Source: Neckera pumila (lineage: Eukaryota; Streptophyta; Bryopsida; Hypnales; Neckeraceae). Taken from it: DNA of 64,000 nt. Every line of letters begins with the position of its first letter. The stretch's first letter is position 1. The stretch spans positions 14,939,823 to 15,003,822 of the forward strand of contig OZ018408.1 of assembly GCA_963969595.1 (NCBI GenBank). Reading direction: 5' to 3'. The notes under the pieces were generated by a model. That model had not been told where the DNA came from. It searched no databases and worked only from the letters and a program-made list of their open reading frames with translations. This document shows, one piece after another, positions 34,146-45,470 of this stretch. Both the position numbers and the translations under genes were made by a program.

Positions 34146-34161
34146 TTAGGGTTTAGGGTTT
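34146..34161 (-). promoter_or_regulatory. Double telo-box upstream of the RPB7 fragment
   Basis: The plus strand reads TTAGGGTTTAGGGTTT, about 130 bases upstream of the RPB7 start. Telo-boxes are typical of promoters of plant genes for the transcription and translation machinery, so promoter sequence seems to have travelled with the exon. Confidence 0.55.
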
Positions 34162-34199
34162 GCAAATTTGGTGGGCCATTTTCATGGTCTACTAGTGTG

Positions 34200-34997
34200 C
34201 CTTGTGCCGTAAAAATAATTTTAAGTTTTTTAAATTCATAAAGACTATGAAATTCAATAACTTTTTCGCTGTACGTCCAAACGCCATGAAACCAAGCCCA
34301 TGCACCCCTTCTTGACGAGGGCTTTCCAATGATACCGAGAACAAGACTGGGGGACACACAATACATGAGATCTTATCATAACAAACAAACAAAACAATCA
34401 AAACAAACTAACTAACTTGAGGTAATGGAAGATTTTCCGAAATGTAGTTCTTTTTAATTGTAACCATACAAATTCAAACTAAACTTGTTATAGATCGTGC
34501 ATGAAAAACAAAAACTAAATACCAGTTTTAGGTTAAAAGATTATAGTATTTGATCATGAAAGTGTTAAAATTGTAAAAGTGAATTGAAGTCTATCAATCC
34601 TATTTCTACAATTCAAATCTAAACTTGAGGTCATGAGATTAAGGGATATAACATATATAATTACAATCATTTTATAACATTTCAAAATCTACTTTACAAT
34701 TTTTCTAAATGAATTTCAAATGAGATTCTTTGTCTAAGATCCAATGTATTTGAGTTTCATTTTCAAGAGTCCTTGACATTAGAAATCAAAATTTGTAATG
34801 AACATCCTTCAACAAAACTTTGAATAGAAAACTCATTAAAGAAATTTGCTTTCAAAATCAAATTTTAGATGCTAAAAATAGACTATAAAAGATATTCATC
34901 TAAAAAAATACTAAAATTAGTAATTTGATAAGTGTTGTTTCACTTCAACGTTTTGTCAACACCAAAGTGAAGTGCTTTGGACATTTAGGGATTTAGA
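34200..34997 (+). repeat. Old dispersed repeat plus worn TTAA-MITE family A copy
   Basis: 34200-34430 resembles 12650-12870. From about 34430, sequence follows the family A interior (AATTCAAACTAAACTTGTTA and so on) to a worn right end GGACATTTAGGGATTTAG near 34980-34997. It marks the right border of the gene-fragment mosaic. Confidence 0.5.
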
Positions 34998-36282
34998 ATA
35001 TATCAAGATAATTTTTGTAAATTCAATCGAAGTTATACATTGTGATTTTAAATATTTGGAGTTGTGATTCAATCATATGTAGTGTATTTTTGAACTTACA
35101 CTCTACACCAAGAGGGCGCCAAATTAATCATGGCATTATAAATAAATATGAAATTAATGAACACATCGTCAAAACAAATGTCAAAATATTGCTCTGAATT
35201 ATTCAACTTTAGGCATGTGGCTTCGAGTTTTTTCAATGAAACTCCTAGTTTCACACTTCAATTTCAAAAAAATATACCTCTATAAATCAATGCATTAAAA
35301 AAATGCACTAGAGCTTCTCTACCTGGGGAGATTACTTTCAATTTTTTAAAAACTACGTGAGTTAAAAGATAGGGTCTGTTTAATTTAAAGGGGGTAAATT
35401 GAAAAGCAAGGTTTTTCATACTAATGAATTATTAAATACACCAAAGAATTGTTATCCATCATTAGAAAAGCAACACATTTTATTAGACAGTTTGCCCTAT
35501 GTAAAGATTTTGTAGATCCTCCAGATTTCAATACCTGAGACAAGTCCAAAAATTTGTATCAAAGTGGGTGGAGAGGAGAAGATTATTTGCTAACAAATAT
35601 GGAATTGATTCATGCCTTGAACACTGCAAAGTACTATTTGATATCTATGACATTGACTATTAATAGTGCAATAGAAAGCATATTAACCAAAAGACAAGTA
35701 CAAAAGATGTTAGGGACAATATTTTCTTACAAATTATCATCATTCAAGCTTGCCAGTTCAAAATAATATTCAACTTATGAAATGCTGATTGTAAAGATCT
35801 ATTCTTCAAACATACACAAATATTTATTTAAGAAATTAAAGATTCTACAACTAAACCTCTGCTAGAGTCTAAAGATGACCAATACTTCAACCTCTAGCTA
35901 CCTATAACAAGACATTGCAAAGATTCCACCTTGTCCAAAAGATCTACAATAGATTTTAAGCATTCATTAGAGATAGTCTACATTGTTGCATCTATGAAGC
36001 TATATTCAATGTTTTAGAGATAAAGACTATTAATAATAAAAAATAGATCTTTACAAAAGATCTAACTTTATTCAATTTATAATTTTGTAGGTGATTCCCT
36101 AGGGCCCACACGTCTTCTTCTGTCCAAAAACACCTAATACTGCCATTTTTATAGCAAAGAGTAAAAGAAATTGAAATAGTTTTTTTTGCACATCTAACCA
36201 TAAGATCTTACACCTAATTAGTATGAGAATGTTTGGAAAAATTTCAGAATTTTTGACCGCATAGATTACAAGATATTTACGT
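34998..36282. other. AT-rich intergenic DNA, no gene recognised
   Basis: Only short open frames occur. The last 180 bases (about 36100-36282) resemble the interior of TTAA family B (ACCATAAGATCTTACACCTA), so the element at 36283 may have landed in an older copy. Confidence 0.4.
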
Positions 36283-37881
36283 TTAACCCCTAAAAGACCA
36301 ATATGCGTTTTTTGGCCGTATAGAAATTTTGGGCAGGTACGTATGACTAGAGATTTCTATATTTTTGGCTGAAATTTTAATAGAAAGTGGAGGCAAGGAA
36401 TATCTTTCATATGCACCAAATTTTATGACATTTGGAAATACAGTAAAAAAATAATGGCCTAATATGTTATTTTTTTTTGTAATTGGGCAGTCCGGGCATA
36501 TCTGGAAAAATCACTTTTTCAAGAACAAAAAATTGAAAATGGTCTTCTAGAGTTATATATAGGTAAAAAGATTTGAATCATCCAATTTTGATCAATGAGT
36601 CAAAAATTATGAAGATTTTAAGTTTGCAGGCAGTTATGGATTTTCTTATCTAAAATAAACTTTGAAGTCCTTATCTAACTCAATTTTCAGTATTTTTGAA
36701 AAAAATAAAACCCTAGGATATCGATTATTTATTACAACATTGCCACCATTGGGATTAGCATTTTTCAATTCCATAATTAAATTATTGACAATTTTGTATT
36801 CTGAATCATTCTCTATTACTATCCACTTATTATTTTTTTCCTATATATTGTACAATTCCAAATGAAATTAAAATTTTCAAACATGTTGCCAACTTGTATG
36901 GGAAAAAGAATCCAAAGAAGCACCATCATTTTGGACATTTTTTCATTGAAAAGTGAGCTTGTAAAGTGCTGCTGCCCAGTTTTCCCCAGGGCCAAAAAAA
37001 TGGTTTCAATGTATTTGAATGCTTATATTTTGCAATCCACGGGGTGGAAATTCTTGAAATTTTTATCATATGTTCTCAAGTCACCATACTACAAGATACT
37101 ATGGTTACATGTGTCAAAAATTTTTTTTTTTCAAAAATTGGGCACTTCTACTAAAAATGGCAGTTTTAGAGCGTTTTCACCTTTTTGATGAGAACATAGT
37201 CATGGAACTTTACGGATTAAATTGAAAAAAACAAATTTTTCAGCACATTGTGGGACTATGTTTTATGACTTTGAACGCTTTTAACTTAAATTTTTTACAC
37301 TACAGAGTTTTGAGCTTTAAATCTTTATAGTAGAATATTGAGTTGAGAGTCTAGGGGGAATTTTTTTTTCAAAAAGACTTAATTTTCATTCTTAAGAAAA
37401 TTGTTAAACAGAAGTACATATGAGATAGAAGGAAAATCTAAAGTATTAATATCTCTTAGATGGAATTAAAATTCACTAATTCCAGTGAGGAGATTGTTCT
37501 AGCAAGCAAATTAAACCTTGTGGAATTTTTTATTTTGAAAAATTGCAGAAATTGCATTCCAAAATGAATCCTACAGATTAAATTCAAGAAGATGCTCTAA
37601 TTGTCTATAAAACGAGATTGTCTATCACTTTCTCATAAAAAATCCAAATGAAATGAATCAAAATATTTTTTTGCTGCCCCTTTTCCCCTCTTTTGAGCTT
37701 ATTTGGACATAACTTTTGTTTTCAGGCAACATTTGAAAAAAAAAATTATACTCCCAAGAAGCTTAGTAGTCTTTCTATCTTCTAGAAAAATTTTAGAAAA
37801 TCACAACAAAAGTTCAGCCCGTAGTTACCTGCCCGAAATCCCATTTATCCACCAAAGGGACAATGGGCCTTTAGGAGTTAA
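36283..37881 (+). mobile_element. TTAA-flanked element, family B, long composite copy
   Basis: It begins TTAACCCCTAAAAGACC and ends GGGCCTTTAGGAGTTAA, 1599 bp. An additional end-like sequence (ACTTTACGGATTAA) near 37205-37220 suggests two elements fused or nested. Its parts align with 26491-27872, 43792-44713 and 28150-28753. It has no coding capacity beyond short frames. Confidence 0.6.
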
Positions 37882-38785
37882 GGACTCCATTTGTCTACCA
37901 AAGCAAACAACTTCAAGGAACTTCAATCAACCTTTGCAAATTTTTGTGAATATGCACACATACTACATGCCGAGTGGTGAGGATAGAAGTAAATTTGTTT
38001 GTTCAATATCATTGGTTTCTATTTGCATAGCTAATTTAAATAGCTACCTACCCTCTACCTAAAATTTTTTGTGGAAACATTTCTCTAGTTGTCGACCTTT
38101 GCAATGAATGTTGTTTATTGGTTAGTTCTTAAATGACACTGCAAGCTTGAGGGGCATTTTGAAAGTCAAACCAAAATTTTTACATAGTTCTTGATTTAAA
38201 AGATCCAAACCAAAAATTCCAAACCAAAAATTGTTCTTCAAAAGCATAATTAGAAATTCAAGGGTTTTATAAAGTCATTTTTGAATGTGTCTTATTAAAA
38301 TTTGGCACAATGTGCAAAAACATATCTCCTTCATTGGAATTTTTTTCCTATATCCCTAATCCAAATTTAAAATTATGTTGCCCAAGATGGACATTTAGGA
38401 TAGGGCAGACATCATATCTCACATCATATAAAAAATCCCTCTTTCACTTTTGAGTTTTGGCAAATACATAATTGACTACAATATTAAAAACTATTTGTAA
38501 TGCATAAACCTCATTATACAAGAAATTACATGCTATTGACCCTATTAGGAAGAATAAAAAATAACTTGTAACTTGAAGATTTATTCTAATCTTAAATACA
38601 ATTATCTTACTATCTACAATTCCATTGAATTTTTGTTTAATTTTATATTAAAAAAATCTTTATTTTTTCATTTATGCTCAATGCAATAGAAATTTATAAT
38701 TTTGACAATTTTTGTTTATAAATGAACTAGGAATCTGTAGGGCTGGTTAATCTCTCTCCTTGCATTATCTCTTCAATGTCTGTGA
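37882..38785. other. AT-rich intergenic DNA, no gene recognised
   Basis: Nothing beyond short AT-rich frames is visible between the family B element and the Harbinger element. Confidence 0.5.
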
Positions 38786-39178
38786 GGCCACGCACATGCC
38801 ACAAATTTGTGGCAAGTGCCGGCGTTTCTGGCCAAGCAAAGCCTGCGCCAGGCGGTTTTGGCCCTAGTGGATTTAAGCCCTACCAGCGCCAGCGCCAGAG
38901 CCTTGCCGGTTTTTTTCCTTGTGTTTTTTACCTTGTAGGTGGGGTCCTGATTAACTTCGTCGCTTTTATAACTTCGTTGCTCCTTCCTTGTAGCTGCAAC
39001 TTTATCTTCCCTAGCAAACAGCCCAGCTCACCGCGCAGATCAGTAGTTCTTGTCCAGAGTTTCTTACCGTTTTTTTTGGTGTTTTTTAAGTTTCTTCAGC
39101 TTGTACTTGTGGTTAGTGTGTACGATAGGAGTGTTTTTTTTCCCTTGCATTGAATGAGCAGTTTAGGGTTTGTGAATC

Positions 39179-40123
39179 ATGGAGGAGGGAGGTTTGGGGA
39201 GGATTCTTCTCACAAATACTGTGCATGGTGTTTCTTCTTTTCAAACTCCCTCTATTTCTTCAATTCCCTCTAGTCCACCTCCACAGGCACCCCCTCAAGA
39301 GCGGCATTGGAACAATGCCGCTGTGAAGTTTTTACTTTCGTAGTGTAAAGAGCATGTGGAAGCTCACAACACCGTCACAATGCAACAGTATCAGTGGGTG
39401 AGAATCCACAAGCTTCTCATTGCACAGTTCCTTGCAGAATCCGAAAGGAAGGTCAAGTCCTTGTCTGATAAGTGGGAGAAGCTGCGGAGCACATACTCCA
39501 AGATGAAGAAACTATGCAATCAAACCGATGGCAGAGCATGTGACAATGGTTGCAAATTTGTTTGGTATGATGACATCGACAAGATACTTAGCCTCACAGC
39601 TAAGGCCAACGGATTTCTAAGAGCAATGGACCAGGGCGTGCCTGTGCCAAGAACGGGAACATCAGCTGCTCCGGTGGATCTTGGTGACGAGCTAGATGGA
39701 GATGGTGAGCCGTCTCACCTTAAATGCCCACCGCGTTCAGCTGCTCCGGTGGATCTTGGTGACGAGCTAGATGGAGATGGTGAGCCGTCTCACCTTAAAT
39801 GCCCACCGCGTTCAGCTCATCCTCCATCAACAACAACTGGTCAAGAGAGCTCTGCTAGCAGCCTACACACACAAGCTGCTAATTTACTTGGTTGTTGCGG
39901 CAAAAGTACAGCTCCGAAACCACCTAAGAGGGCTAGGGTTGTTAGGAACCTTATGGATGCCCTAGATAGGCTATCAAATTCTACTACAGAAATCGAGAAG
40001 CTCAGGATTGAGGCGGCCATGACTATGCACAAAGACAATTTGATTGAGCGCCAGGAGAACAGAAAACTAGACCTCGAATTGTTTCAGTTGCAGCAGGCAA
40101 GTAGTGAGTGCATGGCCACCTAA
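39179..40123 (+). pseudogene. Harbinger ORF1, Myb/SANT-like (trihelix) DNA-binding protein, one stop
   Basis: A frame opening at ATG 39179 runs through MEEGGLGRIL..., a Pro/Ser-rich stretch, then RHWNNAAVKFLLS, and is cut by TAG at 39341-39343. It continues in the same frame with CKEHVEAHNTVT, LSDKWEKLRSTYSKMKKLC, FVWYDDIDKIL to a helical C-terminus rich in leucine and glutamine. The W...L...KW..L.. spacing fits the Myb/SANT-like domain of Harbinger ORF1 proteins, which bind element ends and bring the transposase to the nucleus. One stop in about 315 codons and an exact internal duplication indicate recent inactivation. Starting at the later in-frame ATG (39380) would remove the first helix of the domain. 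Confidence 0.75.
39662..39811 (+). repeat. Exact 75-bp tandem duplication inside Harbinger ORF1
   Basis: Two copies of 75 bases (39662-39736, 39737-39811) encode the 25-residue unit SAAPVDLGDELDGDG...PPR twice, in frame. The copies appear identical, so the duplication is recent or maintained. Confidence 0.92.
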
Positions 40124-41647
40124 CTTGTTTGCAGATATAGTGAAGAAAAATGCAGAGTAAGTGTGATTACATGTCTACTTGTTTACATTGTCATCTTTCT
40201 ATTTAATTGTATGTTCTTCTGTTTTCGTGTTTAATTATTGCATATTCAATTCTATTTGCATTTCTCTTTTCTATTGAGTGGTAAATATTTAGCATCAAGC
40301 TTCACTACATATCTTGACTTTGGTGTATTGTTTCTTCAAGTTGATTTTTAAAATTGTTCTGCACTCTTGCTTCATATCCTTTTATTGAAATTAGGGTTTA
40401 TTCTTTCTTTCAAAGAGTTCAGTGTCAATCAATGACGGATTTGCACACTGTAAGAATTAGGTTTCATAGCTTGTTTCATTTAATAAGGTTTTGGCTTCAG
40501 TATGTTTTATGAATCTGCAATTTGTTGCAATGTAGTTGCAGGGTCAAACATACTGATTTACTTCTTCAATTTTAAATTCACATTAGGGTTTCAGATTTGG
40601 GTGTATTCAGTATCTTGCAATATCTGTTTTTTGGTGACAGAGCTTCACAATTCCGATTGATCATTAAAATCCAATTGTTCATTTCATATTTGTAATGAGA
40701 TTTTCATGAACCACGTATTGCCTACATGCTTGTCAGGTTAGTTCAGGTCGAATGTTTCTGGTCGACTGTCCTCATACAGTTTACAGTTTTTGCTCAGGTT
40801 GAATGGTCTTGATTGGCTGTCCGTAAAGAGTTTGAAGTCTTTGCTCATGTGAATGCTCATATTGTTTAGAAAATTGATAGGTGGCTGCCTTTGATAGCTG
40901 GCTGCCTTTTCAGGGCTGCCACAGTCCTTGGAGTTGTTCTTCAGTTTTTTTTGTAGATAGTGAAAGGAAATTGACATCTAACCCAAGTCGTTTCATATTT
41001 TTTGAAATTTTTTAGAATTAGTTATGAATTTTTGAAATTGAAAGGTATCCATAACTTGACAATAAAAAATCAAGATTTGCAATGAACATCTTAGGACTCC
41101 AAATTAGAATTGCATTACTGTTATCATTCATATTTACAATGCGATTTTTTATGCTAACAATAGGCTTTTAAAATGATATATGTAAACACATTAATTACTC
41201 AAAAGTAACATGTGCTTCGGTATTATAGAACTAGAAAGTATTGTTCACAAGAAATTGGTTCATCCAGTCTTTCAACCTTCAACAACACTTAAGCAATTTC
41301 CTTCATCAATTTCTAATGCCATTTTATAGTTTGATGACCTAGAACCATAAATAAACATGGCTATAATTTCTTTTTAATTCAATGTATTTTTGATCCTATA
41401 CCACATGAACATCTAACATATACACTCTGTCTACTTCCATTTTGTAACAAATTAAAAATTAAAGCCTTCATTCACAAAATATTGTTGTCTGAAGACCTGC
41501 AATACCAAGTACACTTGAATGATGTGGAACAAGAAAACATGAGTATGATATATGAATATACACCAAGAAACATATGAGTCTACCAAATTCACTAAGAGTA
41601 CATATAACAAGGTACAATTTAAATTCCTACATATATCAACACTTGAA

Positions 41648-42893
41648 TCATAGTGGATTGCGTCCTATCCATGAAGCAAATAAAACCTCTCTCATGGCTT
41701 CACCTGCCAATTTTGCAGGTAAACCTTCGTCAGGGAGTTGCATTCTCCCAACATGAAACCCAACATGAGGATCATTTTGGAGTCTAACATCTGCTGGAAG
41801 AGGCACACGCTGCGTCTTCAACTCACAATAATTGTGAAGAAACACGCTAAGGTTACAAGGGCGGCTTTATCAACAGACATATTAAATCCTTTAAGAATTC
41901 GCCAACGATTCTTCAAGGACCCAAATGCCTACTCAATAACAACTCTACCACTATTTATAGAAGAGTCAAACCTGAGAAAACCAACACAATTTTGCAATAA
42001 ATATATGAATGGAAATTTAAAACCTTTCAATATGAGGAAAGAAATAAGGGAATTAACTCAACTGATCAAAACCAAATGGAAAGTATATACCTCTTGTGAT
42101 CCACCATGGCTGGATTAGCGAGTTTGAAATTCCTTAGCATATACAGTCTGTTGGGGTAAGCAGTGTCACCAATTAGGTATGGCTTAATATCCAAATCACC
42201 CAAGTGGATAACTGGATTTGCCAAAATTTGTGTTTGGCTTAATTGTGTTGCAAGGGAAGACACAACAAATTGCCCGGCATCATGCACACCTCCAGGTTGG
42301 CCTGCACAGACATTCCAAAACATCCTATTTGTGTCACACACTCCTTGTAGAACAATGCTGTGAAATTTTTTTCTATTGAAAAAATCTTGGGGCATGGGGG
42401 TGTACCCTCTACTTGGTCGGCATGTCAAAGGAATGTGTATGCTATCAATCGCATTGGCAATGTTCGGTAAGCCAGTGATGTGCCTAAAATATTCTATAAT
42501 ATTTTGTAGGCGGTCACCATGCGGTGTGTGAATGAACTGAAAAAATAAACCGTTCCTTCTACTCCCTAATGCCTCACAAACAATTATAGTGTACTTGCGG
42601 ATGGTTGATTCACCGCATCCATATAAGTTGTGCATTCTAGCACAACTTACACCATGTGCTAAATGGTACAAAACAAATTTAACCTCTTTTCTAACCGGGA
42701 TGGGGGGGGTCACAAATGTAACAGCAGTGGGGCAAAGAACAGGTGTCAATAAATCAACCAAAGCCTCGAAAGCTAAAAAATCCATACGGTAAGTTTGCCA
42801 GTACCTCATGTTCAGCATTTGAGGAGGTGTATGCCACACATCAGCTTCTACAACGTTGTGATGAATGTACTGTCGAGGCTCCACCCACCACAT
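41648..42893 (-). pseudogene. PIF/Harbinger DDE transposase (DDE_Tnp_4), broken
   Basis: The first exon (42893-42091) encodes a helix-turn-helix region (GVSCARMHNLYGCGESTIRK) and the start of the nuclease: IANAIDSIHIPL (first D), FFNRKKFHSIVLQGVCD, AGQPGGVHDAGQF, LIGDTAYP (second D). A 119-bp intron (GT at 42090, AG at 41972) leads to exon 2: SGRVVIE, the third catalytic residue E, then TAG at 41929-41931, where the family usually has a residue before AFG, and AFGSLKNRWRILKGF. A one-base deletion near 41845 shifts the frame before FLHNYCELKTQRVPL and the end REVLFASWIGRNPL. All three catalytic residues are intact, so only two lesions separate it from an open frame. The Myb-like ORF1 partner lies 1.5 kb away. 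Confidence 0.85.
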
Positions 42894-43791
42894 GCGATAT
42901 GAAAATCACTGTCTCCAAACCATGAAAGCAATTATCAGAATCAAACACCCAATCGAATGAGCTCCTGGAATTTCAATCGGAGCAAATGGAAATATATGAC
43001 GATGTCTACAACCAGAGAAGGTGAAGAGTATATTTATGAAAGCAAAAAATACCAATATGATTTGGTTGGCCATCGTTCAAATTCACTCTAAAATTGACAA
43101 ACTTGAGCACTCAAGAAGAAACCAAAAAAAAAGCAAGAGAGGAGGAGCTTCACTCAGGGAATCTGTGCCCCAATGAATTCCCCAATATATTTAAACAACA
43201 ATGGACCAAAAAATTCAAAACGACAGTGGCCTAGAGTGCACGGACTGGTCGGAAGCTGACTTCTGATTTCACCCGCTGTAGCGCAGCAGGGCGTGGCAGA
43301 GTTCATATGCGGGCTGAGGCGGTACTCTGACTTCACCAGCCACCGGGAATCCTGCTCCGGCCACTGCCGACCCGCCAATTGGCCAAGCAGATGGCAGGTG
43401 GTGGGTGGAAACTTCAGCATGTGCACTGGCCTTGTGCCTTGTGGAGTCAAAAAGTTACTCTATGATGAATTTGGATGCATAATTTGGATGAACAACTGAA
43501 ATTTTTCATCCGTCTTTTTTTTGTGGATGTTCTTTAATGTATCTCTAGTGAATGGTAGTGGAAATTCCCACATTGACGTATTATGGACCACTCCACTATA
43601 AAAAAATGATAAGAATGGATGATTAGAAATATTCTTTTAATGTATTTTGAGAACTTCACATTCTTGCTTTTGATTTGAATTCTAGGCATTAAAATGAATT
43701 TTCTAAAATTGAGCCAAACTAATGAAATGAAGCGTACTAAGTTAATTTCTACTCTAATTTGAATATTTATAAAATTCCTAAAAGTAAATAT

Positions 43792-44713
43792 TTAACCCCT
43801 AAAATCCCAAAGTCTCTGCCGAGGACTCTTGGAATTTTGGGTAGACTTATGTAACTTCAAATTTCGACATGATTTTCTTAAACTTTTTTAGAAGATAGTA
43901 AATCAGATTAGATTTTGGAGAATGTACTTTTTATGTCAATTGGTGCCCATAAGAAATACTTATGCCACCCTAAGTCCCAAAAGCAACTCAAGGAGTAGCC
44001 CTCAAAAAATCACAAAAACTTAAATTTTTTATAATTTGTAATTTTTTTTTCAAAGATTATATTTTTGTCTACATTTGAAGCTTTGCTCATTCTATTTGGA
44101 CTAAAAATGAGAAAATTATGGACAATCTTGTTTTTGGAGCAATCTAAGCATCTTCTCAAAAAAATAACTTACAAAATTCATTTTTGAAGGCAATTATTAT
44201 AATTTTTTATAAAAAATTGTTAGACAAGGTTAAGTTTTCTTATTGGAACAATCTAAACATTGGGATCATTGTGCTTCAATTCCATCTTAGAGCTATTAAC
44301 GGTTTAGTTTTTCCTTCAATCTTGAATGTCTATCTACTTAACAATCATTTAATGAGTGAAAATTAAGTGCTTTTTGGTTGAATTTTTTTCATAGATTGTC
44401 AATTCAATTCTTCAATATAATAAATTAGAAAATCAAAATTAGTATTGCACAAATTTTAAATTAAGAAGATTTGGAGCCAAAAATCTAGTTGAAGAAGGAA
44501 CAAAAAAACTACATTTCTTCATTTTAAATGCAAATATCTTGCAATCTGCACGGTCAAAGTTTCTGAAATTTCTTCCACACATTTATACACTAGTCTTGTA
44601 CAAGATCCTGTGGTTAGATATGCAAAAAAAAACTTCTTTTATAGGTTTTTTGCTCTTCGCTATAGAAATGGTAGTTTTAAATGGTTTTGATGAAAATAAG
44701 GCCTTTGGATTAA
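43792..44713 (-). mobile_element. TTAA-flanked MITE, family B, 922 bp
   Basis: It begins TTAACCCCTAAAATCCCAAA and ends AAGGCCTTTGGATTAA. The interior is the reverse of the 924-bp element at 5336-6259 (for example GAGAAAATTATGGACAATCT). No open reading frame of note occurs. Confidence 0.65.
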
Positions 44714-45275
44714 TTGCAACTTGAACTTTGGACCTATAAGCACAATTTAATGATTTTTGTATTATAGAATTATATAAAAAATTTATTTATAATTTCTAAC
44801 CTATATTCTGTAGTAGTGGAGAAAATTTCAGATTTCTTAAGCATTTTTGTATTTGATATGAATTTTTTTCACTTATTCTTTAGAAATTCATAATAATTTT
44901 AAACTTTCATCACAAATACAAAATTTTAGGACATGTAGAAGGCATATGGCTTCATCTCAAGAAAATAAAACATGAACTTTTTCACTCATATTTAAATAAA
45001 AAAAATAGAGCATACAAAGCAAGAAATAATGGTGTTGCATACATGAACTCTCAACCTCATAAAATAATAAAATATTCATTTTGAAGAAAATTTAAAGTTA
45101 TCAAATCTTAGTAGAATTTAGACTTTAGTAGGTTCAATTTTTGGTGTGACTTTGAAGTGAAAAGAATAATTTTAAATGTCAAAATCATGTTTTCTAAATA
45201 AAAAGCAAAAAGTCCTAATGATGTGGATACACCAATATCAAGTTGTACACAAAAGAGTGAATGAAAATCATCCAT

Positions 45276-45470
45276 TTAACCCCTAAAGGACTAGCATGCT
45301 GATTTTGGCAATATAGCGATTTTGGGCAGGTACGTGTAAGTAGAGATTTGCATATTTTGGGCTGAAATTTTAATACAAGGTGGAGACGAGGAATATCTTG
45401 CATGCGAACTAAATTTCACTGAATTTGAGTCTATAAGTGAAAAGTTATATCCAGAAGGTTGTTTGTTTTT
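45276..45470 (+). mobile_element. TTAA family B left-end fragment
   Basis: TTAACCCCTAAAGGACTAGC is followed by about 190 bases matching the left part of 36283-37881 (GATTTTGGGCAGGTACGTGT), then the similarity stops. Confidence 0.6.

Larger units (their letters stand above)
38786..43431. mobile_element. PIF/Harbinger element with both genes (probable limits)
   Basis: The Myb-like ORF1 (+) and the DDE transposase (-) lie tail to tail within 4.6 kb, the two-gene content of a complete PIF/Harbinger element. Candidate ends are GGCCACGCACATGCC at 38786 and, on the opposite strand at 43431, GGCCAGTGCACATGC. They agree at most positions and begin GGCCA, like Pong-type elements. The expected 3-base TTA/TAA duplication is not seen at these limits, so the borders are tentative. 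The space between the genes (40124-41647) contains a worn stretch like TTAA family A (about 41030-41215). Confidence 0.6.

Noticed and set aside
28754..34500. Helitron borders around the gene mosaic
   Set aside because: No convincing 5' TC and 3' hairpin-CTRR pair could be fixed by eye, so the mosaic is reported without naming the carrier.
39356..39379. Start of the Harbinger ORF1 at 39356
   Set aside because: The codon there is GTG. The frame continues upstream through one TAG to ATG 39179, with the first part of the DNA-binding domain.
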